Below the pieces are notes generated by a model, which saw only the letters and a program-made list of their open reading frames with translations, was not told the DNA's origin and made no database searches. Position numbers and translations under genes: made by a program. 14,383 nt of DNA from the NCBI GenBank assembly GCA_038214685.1, contig JBBQRO010000078.1:1-14383 (forward strand). The letters run 5' to 3'. Shown piece after piece: positions 1 to 6,775 of this stretch (position 1 is the first letter of the stretch; each line of letters opens with the position of its first letter). This DNA is from CADCTB01 sp038214685 (GTDB lineage Bacteria; Actinomycetota; Acidimicrobiia; Acidimicrobiales; AC-14).

Positions 1-439
1 CCGCGTAGCCCGCCGTGCGCCGATGACCGCGGCGGCGGTCCCTGACCAGGCCTTTCTCGTTCAACAGCCGGTACATCTGACGGATCGAGCACACGTACAC
101 GCCGTCATCGAGGAGCCGGTGATAGATCTGCGCCGGGGCGAGATCACAGAACCGGGGCTCGCACAGGAGCGACACGATCCGGTCCCGTTCACCGTCGGGG
201 ATGCGCCACGCCGGCAGCACCCGCGCACAGCCCGACGCCCGCGACGCCCTCGGCGCCGCCCGGCCCTCTGCCTGCTGGCGACGATGCCGGCGGGTCCTGG
301 CGGACACGGCGAACGCCGCGCAGGCCCGGGTCTCGCCGACCCTGGGCGCCCACGCGTCGGCCGCCGCGTTCAACGCTTCGTCTCGTTCGGCTCGGCGCTC
401 TTGGCTGACAAGTCGTGCACGAGCGCCGAGACTTTTCCC
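1..439 (-). pseudogene. IS3-family transposase OrfB, N-terminal part, cut by window edge
   Basis: Read on the minus strand from the slippery site at 433-439, this frame stays open to the left edge. Around 2-200 it gives a sequence ending RIVSLLCEPRFCDLAPAQIY, then LLDDGVYVCSIRQMYRLLNE and RRGHRRTAGYA. This is the HTH_21-like segment of IS3-family OrfB proteins, which precedes the DDE integrase domain. That catalytic domain lies beyond base 1, so its residues cannot be checked. The segment at about 230-370 is rich in Ala and Arg and matches the family less well. OrfB has no start codon with an obvious ribosome site, so it was probably made as an OrfAB fusion by -1 frameshifting. Because orfA carries a stop codon upstream of the slippery site, the fusion cannot form and I call the element inactive. 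The family call is firm; the subgroup is not. Confidence 0.7.
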
Positions 440-762
440 TGCGCGGCCACCAACTCTTCCGCCGTGGCCAGCTTGTCCTCAAGCCGGGCGATCCTGGACC
501 GCAGCCGGGCCAGCTCGCCACGCGGGACCTCGGCCGCCTTCGGGCCGGTCTTGCGGTCTCAGAGCCCTTCGAGCGCGCCGGCGTCACGCTGACGGCGCCA
601 AGCATCGATCAGGCTCGAGTACAAGCCCTCACGGCGGCAGATCTCACCAACCTCGCCACGCTCCGACGCGTTGTCAATCTCGGCCAAGATCTGCAGCTTG
701 TACTCCGCCGGCCACGAACGCTTCACCCTGGCCACCTCGGTCCCGTCGGTCACAGCCACCAT
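370..762 (-). pseudogene. IS3-family transposase OrfA with internal stop
   Basis: The ATG at 762 follows a GGAGGA ribosome site at 770-775, seven bases upstream, which is why I prefer it to earlier in-frame starts. The protein opens MVAVTDGTEVARVKRSWPAE, followed by YKLQILAEIDNASERGEVGE and ICRREGLYSSLIDAWRRQRD, the helix-turn-helix of IS3-family OrfA (HTH_Tnp_1 type), which binds the element ends. A TGA at 559-561 stops it after GALEGL. Beyond the stop the same frame continues with GPKAAEVPRGELARLRSRIA and RLEDKLATAEELVAAQGK, a leucine-zipper-like stretch usual in OrfA, to a natural TGA at 370-372. The continuity of family-like sequence past the TGA shows a nonsense mutation rather than a natural end. 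The mutation lies before the frameshift site, so neither full OrfA nor OrfAB would be made. Confidence 0.75.
433..439 (-). promoter_or_regulatory. candidate -1 ribosomal slippery heptamer
   Basis: On the minus strand the bases read G GGA AAA in the orfA frame, fitting the X XXY YYZ pattern. A -1 slip here moves the ribosome from orfA into the orfB frame, which is open to the window edge. IS3-family elements are known to use such slips, more often at A-runs. No stimulatory stem-loop was worked out. Confidence 0.55.
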
Positions 763-803
763 CGTGGTTCCTCCTCTCCGCCCAAACATCACGGGTAAGA
801 AAC

Positions 804-829
804 CCGGCAGACAACTATGGCAGATAGGG
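804..829. repeat. IS3-element terminal repeat (orfA-proximal end)
   Basis: The 26 bases starting CCGGCAGACA and ending GGCAGATAGGG lie just upstream of the transposase orfA start. A near copy occurs at 8007-8034, and an 11-base inverted match to the outer part occurs at 7761-7771. The junction with IS630-type coding sequence falls directly outside this repeat, which supports 829/830 as the element boundary. The exact last base is uncertain because a run of G follows. The opposite end is not in the window. Confidence 0.65.
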
Positions 830-949
830 GGGGGCGCGTCGCCACTTCACGATCGATTTGTCTGAACGGCCTCCACCACGACGCACGATCTGGGTGATCA
901 GACGGCCCTCGTGATCGGTCAGCCGCCGGACTCGCAACGGTGCAGACAT
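830..949 (-). pseudogene. IS630-type transposase, N-terminal fragment
   Basis: The ATG at 949 gives MSAPLRVRRLTDHEGRLITQ then IVRRGGGRSDKSIVKWRRA. The VRRLT..EG..L..IVRRG pattern is typical of the N-terminal helix-turn-helix region of actinobacterial IS630-family transposases. After the final RRA the reading frame enters the IS3-type terminal repeat and ends at a TAG within it, so the remaining roughly 300 residues, including the DDE domain, are absent. The simplest reading is that the IS3 element landed inside this gene; the other half would then lie beyond the left edge. A longer in-frame start at 1003 adds residues that do not resemble the family. Confidence 0.6.
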
Positions 950-1020
950 GCCCCAGATCAAAACAAAACCCGGCCCCCGAGTGGTGGACGCAACCCCCAC
1001 CAACGTTCAGGGCCAGGGCA

Positions 1021-1420
1021 CTAGCCAGGTCCGACGACGTAGAAGCGCAGCAACCGTGCCGTTGAGCTGTCCGCTACCACTCGCATGTCGTACGGGCCGG
1101 GCTCCTCAGCCGCCAGGCCGAGCACGGCCACGAACGGGATCTGCAACGTCTCGCCTGGCAGCAAGACCTCTCTGCTCGGCTGCATGGCCTGCACGACCCC
1201 TCGCGAGCACCTCGCCATCTCTCGACCGAAGCGCTGTCAAGCGCACCTCGTGCGCCAGTCCGACCTCTTCAGGGCCCAGCTCGACCACGATGGCCAGGTG
1301 CACGGGCACCAACGCAGGAAAGCTCTCTGCGACGACACGGGTGATCAGACCCGACGACACGAACAGCAGGCCTTCCCGCACCTGCGCGAAGTCGCACAGC
1401 AGCGCAGTGGTCACGTCCAC
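1021..1420 (-). pseudogene. DUF6941-like protein, frameshifted
   Basis: Two frames together make one protein. The first, from GTG at 1420, reads MDVTTALLCDFAQVREGLLF then VSSGLITRVVAESFPALVPV and HLAIVVELGPEEVG, resembling the N-terminal beta-rich part of DUF6941 proteins. From about 1218 the homologous sequence continues in another frame as SREVLLPGETLQIPFVAVLG, ending LLRFYVVGPG at TAG 1021-1023, which resembles the C-terminal part. The shift between about 1193 and 1217 fits one extra base. The intact product would be about 132 residues, with no signal peptide or membrane segment. It begins 11 bases after the hicB stop on the same strand, so it was probably co-transcribed with hicAB. The function of the family is unknown to me. 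The family assignment is from memory of its sequence pattern. Confidence 0.55.
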
Positions 1421-1431
1421 TCGGCGACGAG

Positions 1432-1722
1432 CTACTTCATCCGCAGGGCCACGGACCGGCCACCCGTCTGCTCCGACATCATGGTGAACCGGGACTGAGC
1501 GGTTGAAGCGGATCCCAGGGGGTCCGTGGCAACGAGCTCCTCTGTGTAGGTGACACCGTCGGAAAAGTCATCGGCCAAGGCGGCCCGGACCCGCCGGCGT
1601 AGCTCGACCAGCTCCGGCGCGGCCGCCGTGAAACCAGGCACGTCGCCGCTCTCAGCCCACCAGACGACACCCCCGTCGTCGGTCGCTTCGAGGTGGAGCA
1701 GCACTCGGACCGTCTTCAACAT
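1432..1722 (-). CDS. hicB: HicB-like antitoxin
   Basis: This 96-residue protein begins MLKTVRVLLHLEATDDGGVV and continues WWAESGDVPGFTAAAPELVE, which fits the partial RNase H-like fold of HicB/DUF1902 antitoxins (a beta strand, an acidic turn, then V.W.AESGDVPGF.). HicB proteins bind and neutralise the HicA RNase and usually repress their own operon. The C-terminal 40 residues show no clear helix-turn-helix or ribbon-helix-helix, so how it would bind DNA is unclear. The ATG at 1722 overlaps the hicA stop by one base (TGATG), and a GGAGG lies four bases before it inside hicA, so translation is probably coupled. The stop TAG is at 1432-1434. The hicA-then-hicB order is the usual one for this module. 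Confidence 0.7.
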   Translation of the reverse strand: MLKTVRVLLHLEATDDGGVVWWAESGDVPGFTAAAPELVELRRRVRAALADDFSDGVTYTEELVATDPLGSASTAQSRFTMMSEQTGGRSVALRMK

Positions 1723-1958
1723 CACACCTCCGTCGACAGCAGGCTCCAAGAATCGAGCATCTCATCTTCGGAAAGGCCAACGTCCTTCATGAGCACCTTC
1801 CTCACGAGACCGACCGGCACCTCGTCACCGTCGTGGAAGGCGAACAGGAGCCGAGGACGGCCATCGGCCACCAACGTTCGGTGCGAGCCCTTCTGCCGCT
1901 GCACGCGGTAGGACAGCGGCGCCCGACCGAGGATGACGAAAAGCTCCCGCCCCTCCAT
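1722..1958 (-). CDS. hicA: HicA-like mRNA interferase toxin
   Basis: The 78-residue product starts MEGRELFVILGRAPLSYRVQ and contains QRQKGSHRTLVADG, matching the HicA double-stranded-RNA-binding-like fold with the KGSHR motif; His26 is the expected catalytic histidine. The C-terminal part, PVGLVRKVLMKDVGLSEDEM, corresponds to the HicA helix following the strand. HicA toxins cleave mRNA independently of the ribosome; this is family knowledge. I chose the ATG at 1958 because HicA proteins begin near a KGRE/EGRE motif; a TTG at 1979 is in frame but adds an atypical head. No strong ribosome site is visible. The gene looks complete, unlike its transposon neighbours, so the pair could still be active. 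Confidence 0.72.
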   Translation of the reverse strand: MEGRELFVILGRAPLSYRVQRQKGSHRTLVADGRPRLLFAFHDGDEVPVGLVRKVLMKDVGLSEDEMLDSWSLLSTEV

Positions 1959-2240
1959 CGACCGCAGACCACCCACCAACGGGCACCCCTACCCAGCCCG
2001 CACCGACGATCTCTGCCACCGAGGGCCCTCGGCGAACACGTGCGCACCAGCGTCGGCGTGATCTCGATCCGTCCGACTGGCCAGCGAACGGGTAGGCGGG
2101 CCGATCAGCTGGACCCATCCGACGTCCATTGGCGACGCCCCCGCGTCCGTCCGGCCTCACGTTCTGCGCACCAGGAGAGCGGACGCCGGCCAGAACGACG
2201 GAGCCCAGGCCCAACTCGGGTCTCACCTGGGCTTTCCCTT
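1959..2240. other. stretch without a supported gene upstream of hicA
   Basis: This stretch precedes hicA on the minus strand and should hold its promoter, but I see no convincing -35/-10 pair. Open frames are present on both strands, as expected at this GC content, and none resembles a known protein family. Confidence 0.4.
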
Positions 2241-2274
2241 GAGCGGATGATGAGATTCGAACTCGCGACCCTCA
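2241..2274 (-). pseudogene. tRNA-Gly-like 3' fragment, possible attachment site
   Basis: On the minus strand the bases end GAGTTCGAATCTCATC then ATCCGCTC. They align closely with the T-arm and 3' acceptor strand of actinobacterial tRNA-Gly (the GGGTCGCGGGTTCGAATCCC type) with a few changes. The TTCGAAT loop and a CATCCGC acceptor strand are visible. No matching 5' acceptor strand GCGGATG, D-arm or anticodon arm is found upstream at 2275-2340, so this is not a complete tRNA. One T-stem pair is a C-A mismatch. Fragments of tRNA 3' ends are commonly left by integrative elements at their attachment sites, and relaxase and excisionase remnants occur downstream. Confidence 0.45.
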
Positions 2275-2428
2275 GATGTACGGGAGTGGCTAACTGGTAC
2301 GCCGAGCTCGGCGTCGACCGCTGACCGCCGGGCTGCACCACGCCGACGCCTACAGCCGCTGGCTCACCGAGATGGCCACCGACAACAGAACGTGCCGGTG
2401 GCAGAGGGCTGACGCTAGGTTCTGGACT

Positions 2429-2434
2429 TATACG
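2429..2434 (+). promoter_or_regulatory. possible -10 element for the lipoprotein gene
   Basis: TATACG lies about 40 bases before the lipoprotein start. A CTGACG some 14 bases upstream could be a poor -35. The spacing is short and the -35 weak, so this is tentative. Confidence 0.25.
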
Positions 2435-2472
2435 ACTGACGGACGTGCAGGCACGGACAAGGGGGAATGCAC

Positions 2473-4059
2473 ATGCGAGCGCGTGTCCTTGGTGGAGCCC
2501 TGTTGGGGATGGCACTACTGGCTGCGTCGTGCGGCGGTGACGACGGCGGCGGCGGCGGGAGCAGCCAGGCCACGCTCGACTCGGGGGTCGAGTCGGGCGT
2601 CAAGGCCGCCTTGGACGGCGCGACCGGGGGGTCGACCACGACGGTTCTGCCCGCTCCGACGTCGATGGACCAATGGGAAGCGCTCTGGAAAAGCCAGCGG
2701 GACGAGATCGTCAAGAAGATCAAAGAAAACAAGTTCGGCAAGTCCGCAGACGGCAAGGCCGTCACGGGGCCGGACGGGTTCACGATGGACCTGTCCAGGT
2801 GCGGGTCGGGTTGGTCGGACACCGAAGGCCTGACCGACACCGAGATCAAGCTCGGAGAGACTGGCGCGTCCTCGGGCACGCTGGCCGACTCGATCAATTA
2901 CTATCGCGCGATCAACGCCATGTTGGAGTACTGGGGCGACAAGGGCGCCTTTAAGGACTCGAACGGTAAGACCCGCAAGGTGACGGTGCTAAACCGCGAC
3001 GACGGCTACGACCCCGCCCGCACCATCCCGCTCGTGGACGAGCTGATCGACTCCACAAAGGTGTTCGCCATGTGGACGCTCGGCACGCCCAACGCCATGA
3101 AGGTGTACGACAAGCTCAATCAGCGGTGCATTCCGCATCCGTGGGTGATCAGCGGGCACCCCGCGTGGAACGACCCGGTGAACCACCCGTGGTCCACCGG
3201 CCTTGCGCTCACCTACAACACCGAAGCCACCATGTGGGGCGCGTTCATCGAGCAGCGCTTGGCCGAATTCGGCGGGAAGGCGAAGGTGGCCGCCTTGGTC
3301 ATGAACAACGACTTCGGCAAGGTCTACGACGCCACGTTCAAGGCGTATATCGCCCAGAACAACCTGCAGGACAAGATCGAGTACTTCACCGAGACGATCG
3401 AGCCCTCGGCGGCCACGGTCACCAATGAGATGACCACGCTCGCATCGAAGGACCCCGACGTCTTCATCATGATGCTGGCGGGCACGCCGTGCGTGCAGTC
3501 GGTCGTGGCCGCTGCTGAGAACGGTCTCAAGGAATCGGCCAAATACCTCATCGACGATTCGCCGTGCGGTAACAACGCCACCATGGGCAAATCGAAGGTT
3601 GGCGGCGACGGCACGGCGTCCGAGGGCTGGTGGCTGGCTAATGGTGGCGCCAAGGACATGACCGACCCGCTGCAGGCTAATGACCCCTTCGTGAAGTTCA
3701 TGGCCGACCTTCTGCGCTCGAAGGGCATCGACCCGGCCTCGTCGGGCAACCTGAATTCGGGCACGTTCTTCGGCTGGCCGATGGTTCAGGCGCTGATCAT
3801 CGCTGGTGAGCTGGACGGCGGGCTGACCCGCAGCAACTTCATCCTGGCCCAGCGTTCGATGACGATGACCCATCCCTTCGTGCTCCCGGGTATCAGCCTC
3901 TCGATGAGCGGCAACAAGGACCCGTTTCCTATCGAAGCCGGCGTATTCCAGCAGTACGACTCGGCGAAGCAGGCCTTCGTGGTGAAGACCGACATCGTCA
4001 ACCTCGAGGGCAAGTCCAAGCCGTGCGCTTGGGACCAGTCCTCGTCCACCTGTCGCTGA
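2473..4059 (+). CDS. ABC-type substrate-binding lipoprotein, Peripla_BP_6 type
   Basis: The 528-residue product starts MRARVLGGALLGMALLAASC, a lipoprotein signal with the lipobox LAASC and the lipidated Cys20, followed by a Gly/Asp/Ser-rich linker. From about residue 120 the sequence LTDTEIKLGETGASSGTLAD opens a type I periplasmic-binding fold like that of branched-chain amino acid receptors (LivJ/Peripla_BP_6). Later signatures include VAALVMNNDFGKVYDATFKA and KDPDVFIMMLAGTPC. The protein is longer than LivJ (about 370 residues) because of an extra 100-residue head. Mature Cys pairs may form disulfides. I chose the ATG at 2473 over the in-frame ATG at 2467 because the AGGGGGA at 2460-2466 is then six bases away rather than overlapping. 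It would sit on the outer face of the membrane and deliver a ligand to an ABC permease. No permease or ATPase gene is adjacent, and the ligand cannot be told. Confidence 0.85.
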   Translation: MRARVLGGALLGMALLAASCGGDDGGGGGSSQATLDSGVESGVKAALDGATGGSTTTVLPAPTSMDQWEALWKSQRDEIVKKIKENKFGKSADGKAVTGPDGFTMDLSRCGSGWSDTEGLTDTEIKLGETGASSGTLADSINYYRAINAMLEYWGDKGAFKDSNGKTRKVTVLNRDDGYDPARTIPLVDELIDSTKVFAMWTLGTPNAMKVYDKLNQRCIPHPWVISGHPAWNDPVNHPWSTGLALTYNTEATMWGAFIEQRLAEFGGKAKVAALVMNNDFGKVYDATFKAYIAQNNLQDKIEYFTETIEPSAATVTNEMTTLASKDPDVFIMMLAGTPCVQSVVAAAENGLKESAKYLIDDSPCGNNATMGKSKVGGDGTASEGWWLANGGAKDMTDPLQANDPFVKFMADLLRSKGIDPASSGNLNSGTFFGWPMVQALIIAGELDGGLTRSNFILAQRSMTMTHPFVLPGISLSMSGNKDPFPIEAGVFQQYDSAKQAFVVKTDIVNLEGKSKPCAWDQSSSTCR

Positions 4060-4103
4060 CACGGTCAAGGTGGGGATGCGCGGGTGCTGACGGGGCAGGT
4101 TTA

Positions 4104-4143
4104 GCGGCCAACGGGGCCAGGAAGCTATCGACCCGTTGGCCGC
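4104..4143. terminator. 12-bp hairpin after the lipoprotein gene
   Basis: GCGGCCAACGGG at 4104-4115 is the exact reverse complement of CCCGTTGGCCGC at 4132-4143, with a 16-base loop. It lies 44 bases after the lipoprotein stop. No T-run follows on either side, so it may act as a terminator without a U-tract or as an mRNA 3' end stabiliser. Confidence 0.5.
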
Positions 4144-4606
4144 GCGACCTCGAGAGGCGCATGTACGAGTCGTTACTATGCCTCGGCCGACCACGGCACC
4201 GTGGTCCGCGTCTGCCGTTCGCTTTCCGAGGACGGCGGGGCCACCGCCGTCGTGCAGATCAGATCGGCCTGTGAGGAGGATCTGTGCAGGATCCTGCACG
4301 TGCCGCTTGGTTGAGGGACTGTGGGGGGTTTTTGACGGTGAGTTTTGGCGGGCGTCCGGCAAAGGTTCCAGGGTGTTCGAATTGCGCCTTGTGTCTCATA
4401 AATGGTCGTTTCTGCGACGGCGCCCCGACCACTCTGATTTGATCAGACAACCCAGTCAATTCCCGCAGCTGCGCCTGCGTGAGATACCTTAGATTGGCCT
4501 TCCATCACCTATTTATCATACAAAAATATCATTCCAAGGCGCTCGGCCGGGGCAGCCCTACGGAAAACAGTTCACTAAAGGCCTACTACACTCGCGAAGT
4601 GGATGA
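4144..4606. other. stretch with no supported gene
   Basis: No frame gives a family I recognise. The stretch holds a 16-base perfect palindrome at 4284-4299 and an AT-rich patch at about 4487-4545 that stands out from the high-GC surroundings. A short plus-strand frame from about 4161 to 4315 encodes DGGATAVVQIRSACEEDLCR and could be a gene remnant, but I cannot name it. Confidence 0.4.
4284..4299. repeat. 16-base perfect palindrome
   Basis: GTGCAGGATCCTGCAC is its own reverse complement. It lies outside any supported gene. It could be a regulator or recombinase site; nothing nearby tells which. Confidence 0.5.
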
Positions 4607-4840
4607 CCGACCAGGACGGCAGAGAACAAAGACGACGAGCTCGACGTCGCTGACCGCGCTGAGCTCGAGCAGTTACACGCCGAGAAACGCGAATGGATCA
4701 TCAAACTTGACATCCTGAAAGAAGGTGTTGAGCAACGTGCCCGAGAAGAGGTATCCACCCGGCCACCCACGGCCAACTTGGTGGCCGAGGGCGACGGGCC
4801 CGGGTGTGTAGCCTTCTGGGTGAAGGAGAACCGCGGGTGA
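4607..4840 (+). pseudogene. second IS3-family OrfA, C-terminal fragment
   Basis: After a stop at 4604-4606 this frame gives ENKDDELDVADRAELEQLHA then EKREWIIKLDILKEG and ends VAFWVKENRG at TGA 4838-4840. The charged Leu-heptad stretch followed by (E)RDILK and a WVKE tail is typical of the C-terminal part of IS3-family OrfA. About 30 residues lie between the DILKE and VAFWVKE pieces that I would not expect, and the N-terminal helix-turn-helix is missing. The overlap of its TGA with the following GTG is the usual orfA-orfB junction for some IS3 subgroups. Confidence 0.5.
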
Positions 4841-5145
4841 ACACTTACCGGTTCATCAACACTTAGAAGGCCAATCACAAGATCACCGACCTGTGCGCCG
4901 TCGTAGGCGTGCCCGAGTCGTCGTCCTTCGACTGGCACCGCCACGGCAGAGCCCGCGCCGAAGCCCGGGCGGGGACCCGCCGGGCGCTCGTCGCCCGCCT
5001 CGAAGCGGTCCACCCCGCGTCGCACGGCACCTACGGCTCGGACTGGGTCCACGCCGAGCTCGCCCGTCAAGGCGTGACCGTGGCCCGGCGCACGGTGGCC
5101 GAGACCATGGCTGAACAGGGCATCGTCGGTGTGTCGGGCCGGGCG
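4837..5145 (+). pseudogene. second IS3-family OrfB, N-terminal fragment with stop
   Basis: GTG at 4837, with a GAAGGAGAA ribosome site at 4823-4831, begins NTYRFINT and then meets TAG at 4864-4866. The same frame goes on as KANHKITDLCAVVGVPESSS, later GTYGSDWVHAELARQGVTVA and RRTVAETMAEQGIVGVSGRA. This is the N-terminal HTH_21 region of IS3-family OrfB, where the segments S.FY.W, H..S.GTYGS..VHAEL and M...GI.G.SGR are conserved. Homology ends near 5145, before the DDE integrase domain. The gene therefore carries both a nonsense change and a 3' truncation. It is distinct in sequence from the element at the left edge. Confidence 0.7.
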
Positions 5146-5415
5146 GTGGCGGAGGGGTCGGTGGTCAGCAGCATCGGGGGGCACCGGGCCAGCGTGACGG
5201 CCAGAGCCGGCCGCAGGGAGGGCGAGTTCGTGTTGCAGCCTGCCGGGCGCGGCCAGGCGACGCCAGCGCGCCCGCCAACGCTCGCCCCCACCCCGGGACA
5301 GCCCGACGACACCGTGACCACGAACCATCCCACCCAAGATGGCGCTAGACGCCCCGCCCGTCCCCAACCAACGCGGCGCTCAACACGGGGCCGGTGCGGG
5401 GGCGAACAGCCGGTC
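5146..5415. other. stretch with no supported gene
   Basis: Open frames exist on both strands but none has a recognisable motif. It separates the truncated OrfB from the relaxase-associated remnants and may be the 5' region of the next small gene. Confidence 0.35.
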
Positions 5416-5696
5416 ATGAACTCCCTAGACCGGGTGGTGCGCACCTGGCACGAGCAAGGCTGCTCCTTCGGCGTCTACCTGCGAGCGCCCGGCCCCCCCA
5501 CCACCTCGAAGGGCTCCCCAGGTGGACCCGCCGGGCACACGAGCGCCTCCTCGACGCCCACGTGCACCAGCTCGCCCAGCCCGGGGAGAGCCACCCCACG
5601 GTCGCTGCGGTCACCGCGCGCCTCGACCGGCTCCAACGCCCCCGAGCCATCCAACCGGCAGCCCTGTCCGTCCGGGTCCAGGCCAGCGGACGATGA
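5416..5696 (+). pseudogene. small unrecognised gene with frameshift, upstream of relaxase remnant
   Basis: From ATG 5416 the protein reads MNSLDRVVRTWHEQGCSFGV YLRAP; after a run of seven C at 5493-5499 a second frame continues EGLPRWTRRAHERLLDAHVH then QLAQPGESHPTVAAVTARLD and ends at TGA 5694-5696. The two parts make a plausible 90-residue soluble helical protein if one base is lost in the C run, a common place for indels or read errors. I do not recognise the family. Its position just before the relaxase remnant suggests it belonged to the same conjugative element. Confidence 0.4.
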
Positions 5697-5785
5697 GCCT
5701 CCCCCGCCAGCACGACCACCCCGCCAGCGGCCCGGCTGAGCACGACCGAGTACTCCGCGAGGGGCAGCTCCGACGGTCACACATA

Positions 5786-5812
5786 TGCAGGTTCCTCTTC
5801 GGGAAACCTGCA
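5786..5812. repeat. hairpin before relaxase remnant
   Basis: TGCAGGTT at 5786-5793 pairs exactly with AACCTGCA at 5805-5812, and three further inner pairs can form around a three-base loop. It sits 23 bases before the relaxase start. It may be a terminator, an attenuator or part of a transfer origin; no T-run follows. Confidence 0.4.
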
Positions 5813-5835
5813 GGCCATCCTGCCCGGGCCCACTC

Positions 5836-6522
5836 GTGAAGTTCACGGTCGCCCCATTGGGCGGCGCCCGCAGCGACGTGAGCCGGGTCGTGGGACTGGG
5901 TCGTCCGCTACCTCCAGCCCCAGCCTTCTCCGGCGCAATCACCGGCCGGACCGGCACCGGGCGGCGGCGACGGCCCGTCCCGCTACTACGCCGACAGCGG
6001 CGAGGAGCCCGGCCGGGCCGCGGCGCTCGCCGACCTGCGAGGCGACGTTCGGCGTGACGACTTCGCCGCCGTCCTTGCAGGGCGGGACCCCCGCACCGGT
6101 GGGCGGCTAATCTCCGCCCAGGGATCTGCCGGGAGGCGGGACCATCTCGGCGCGGGCACGCCCACCCGTGTCGGCCCCGACGGGGACGTGCTCCACGACG
6201 AGGCCGACGCGGCCGCGGCGCTCGGTGTGACCAAAGCGGAAGCGGCCCGCATGATCGACGCCGGCGCCGCCCTCGCCGCCGCCCGGGCCCCGGGCGGGCC
6301 CGCCGGAGGTCGTGCCGGAGGTCGTGATAGAGGTCGTGCTGAAGGTCGTGTGCCGATGTCGGGGCAGGTGATAGCTTCCGACTGGTACCCGTCGTCAACG
6401 ATGACGGCTCGCTGTGGGTGACCGGATCCGAGCTCGCCGCCTGCGAGTCCGCCCGCGCCGCCGGTGTCGACCCCGACGAGATCCGTGCCGGAGGCGACGA
6501 GGACGACCACCTGCCGATCAGC
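5836..6522 (+). pseudogene. TrwC/MobF-like relaxase, N-terminal remnant
   Basis: GTG 5836 starts VKFTVAPLGGARSDVSRVV; one extra base near 5893 shifts the frame, and the protein goes on as DWVVRYLQPQPSPAQSPAG, then PSRYYADSGEEPGRAAALAD, FAAVLAGRDPRTGGRLISAQ and GSAGRRDHLGAGT. A second shift between about 6300 and 6376 leads to LVPVVNDDGSLWVTGSELAA, CESARAAGVDPDEIRAGGDE and DHLPIS. I know this pattern from the N-terminal region of actinobacterial TrwC-type relaxases, which nick DNA at the transfer origin. The catalytic tyrosines, the three-His HUH motif and the helicase domain are all absent, as the match stops near 6522. This marks a dead conjugative element. The identification rests on remembered family sequence. 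Confidence 0.55.
6305..6352 (+). repeat. four imperfect 12-base tandem repeats
   Basis: The units GGAGGTCGTGCC, GGAGGTCGTGAT, AGAGGTCGTGCT and GAAGGTCGTGTG follow one another without spacers inside the relaxase remnant, close to where its reading frame shifts. Slippage in the repeat could have caused the shift. Confidence 0.65.
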
Positions 6523-6775
6523 AAGCGGCACGCCATGCGCCGCTCAGAAGGCGCCGTCGGGATCCCTCGCTCACTGGCAGAGGCGCGCCCGCCATCGGTG
6601 CACGGGCGACGAGTGACCCGGCGCTTCGTCACCGACGGCGGGGATCGGCGGGCAAGACCTCTGATGTGCGGCCGGCTGGTCCGTGTCGGGAAGAATTGGT
6701 CGGTCCCAGCGGCCGGGCATGCGGCGCGCGCGTGCCAGCTCGGGCGGCGACTGTCGCGCGATACGTTTCGAGGTC
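6523..6775. other. stretch between relaxase remnant and EthD-like gene
   Basis: The relaxase-like frame stays open to about 6810 but loses resemblance to the family. No other gene is supported. The promoter of the downstream gene should lie here; no clear -35/-10 pair was found. Confidence 0.35.

Noticed and set aside
2241..2330. A complete tRNA gene on the minus strand
   Set aside because: Only the T-arm and 3' acceptor strand are present; no D-arm, anticodon arm or 5' acceptor strand could be placed.
2331..2400. Plus-strand peptide HADAYSRWLTEMATDN as a gene fragment
   Set aside because: It is too short, with no start, ribosome site or family I recognise, so I could not support it as a gene.
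2989..4362. Minus-strand open frame of 457 codons opposite the lipoprotein gene
   Set aside because: It is antisense to a clear lipoprotein gene, with skewed Arg/His/Gly content and no family motifs.
5475..6632. Minus-strand frame of 385 codons opposite the relaxase remnant
   Set aside because: Arg/Ser/Pro-rich with no motifs; the plus strand gives relaxase-like sequence.
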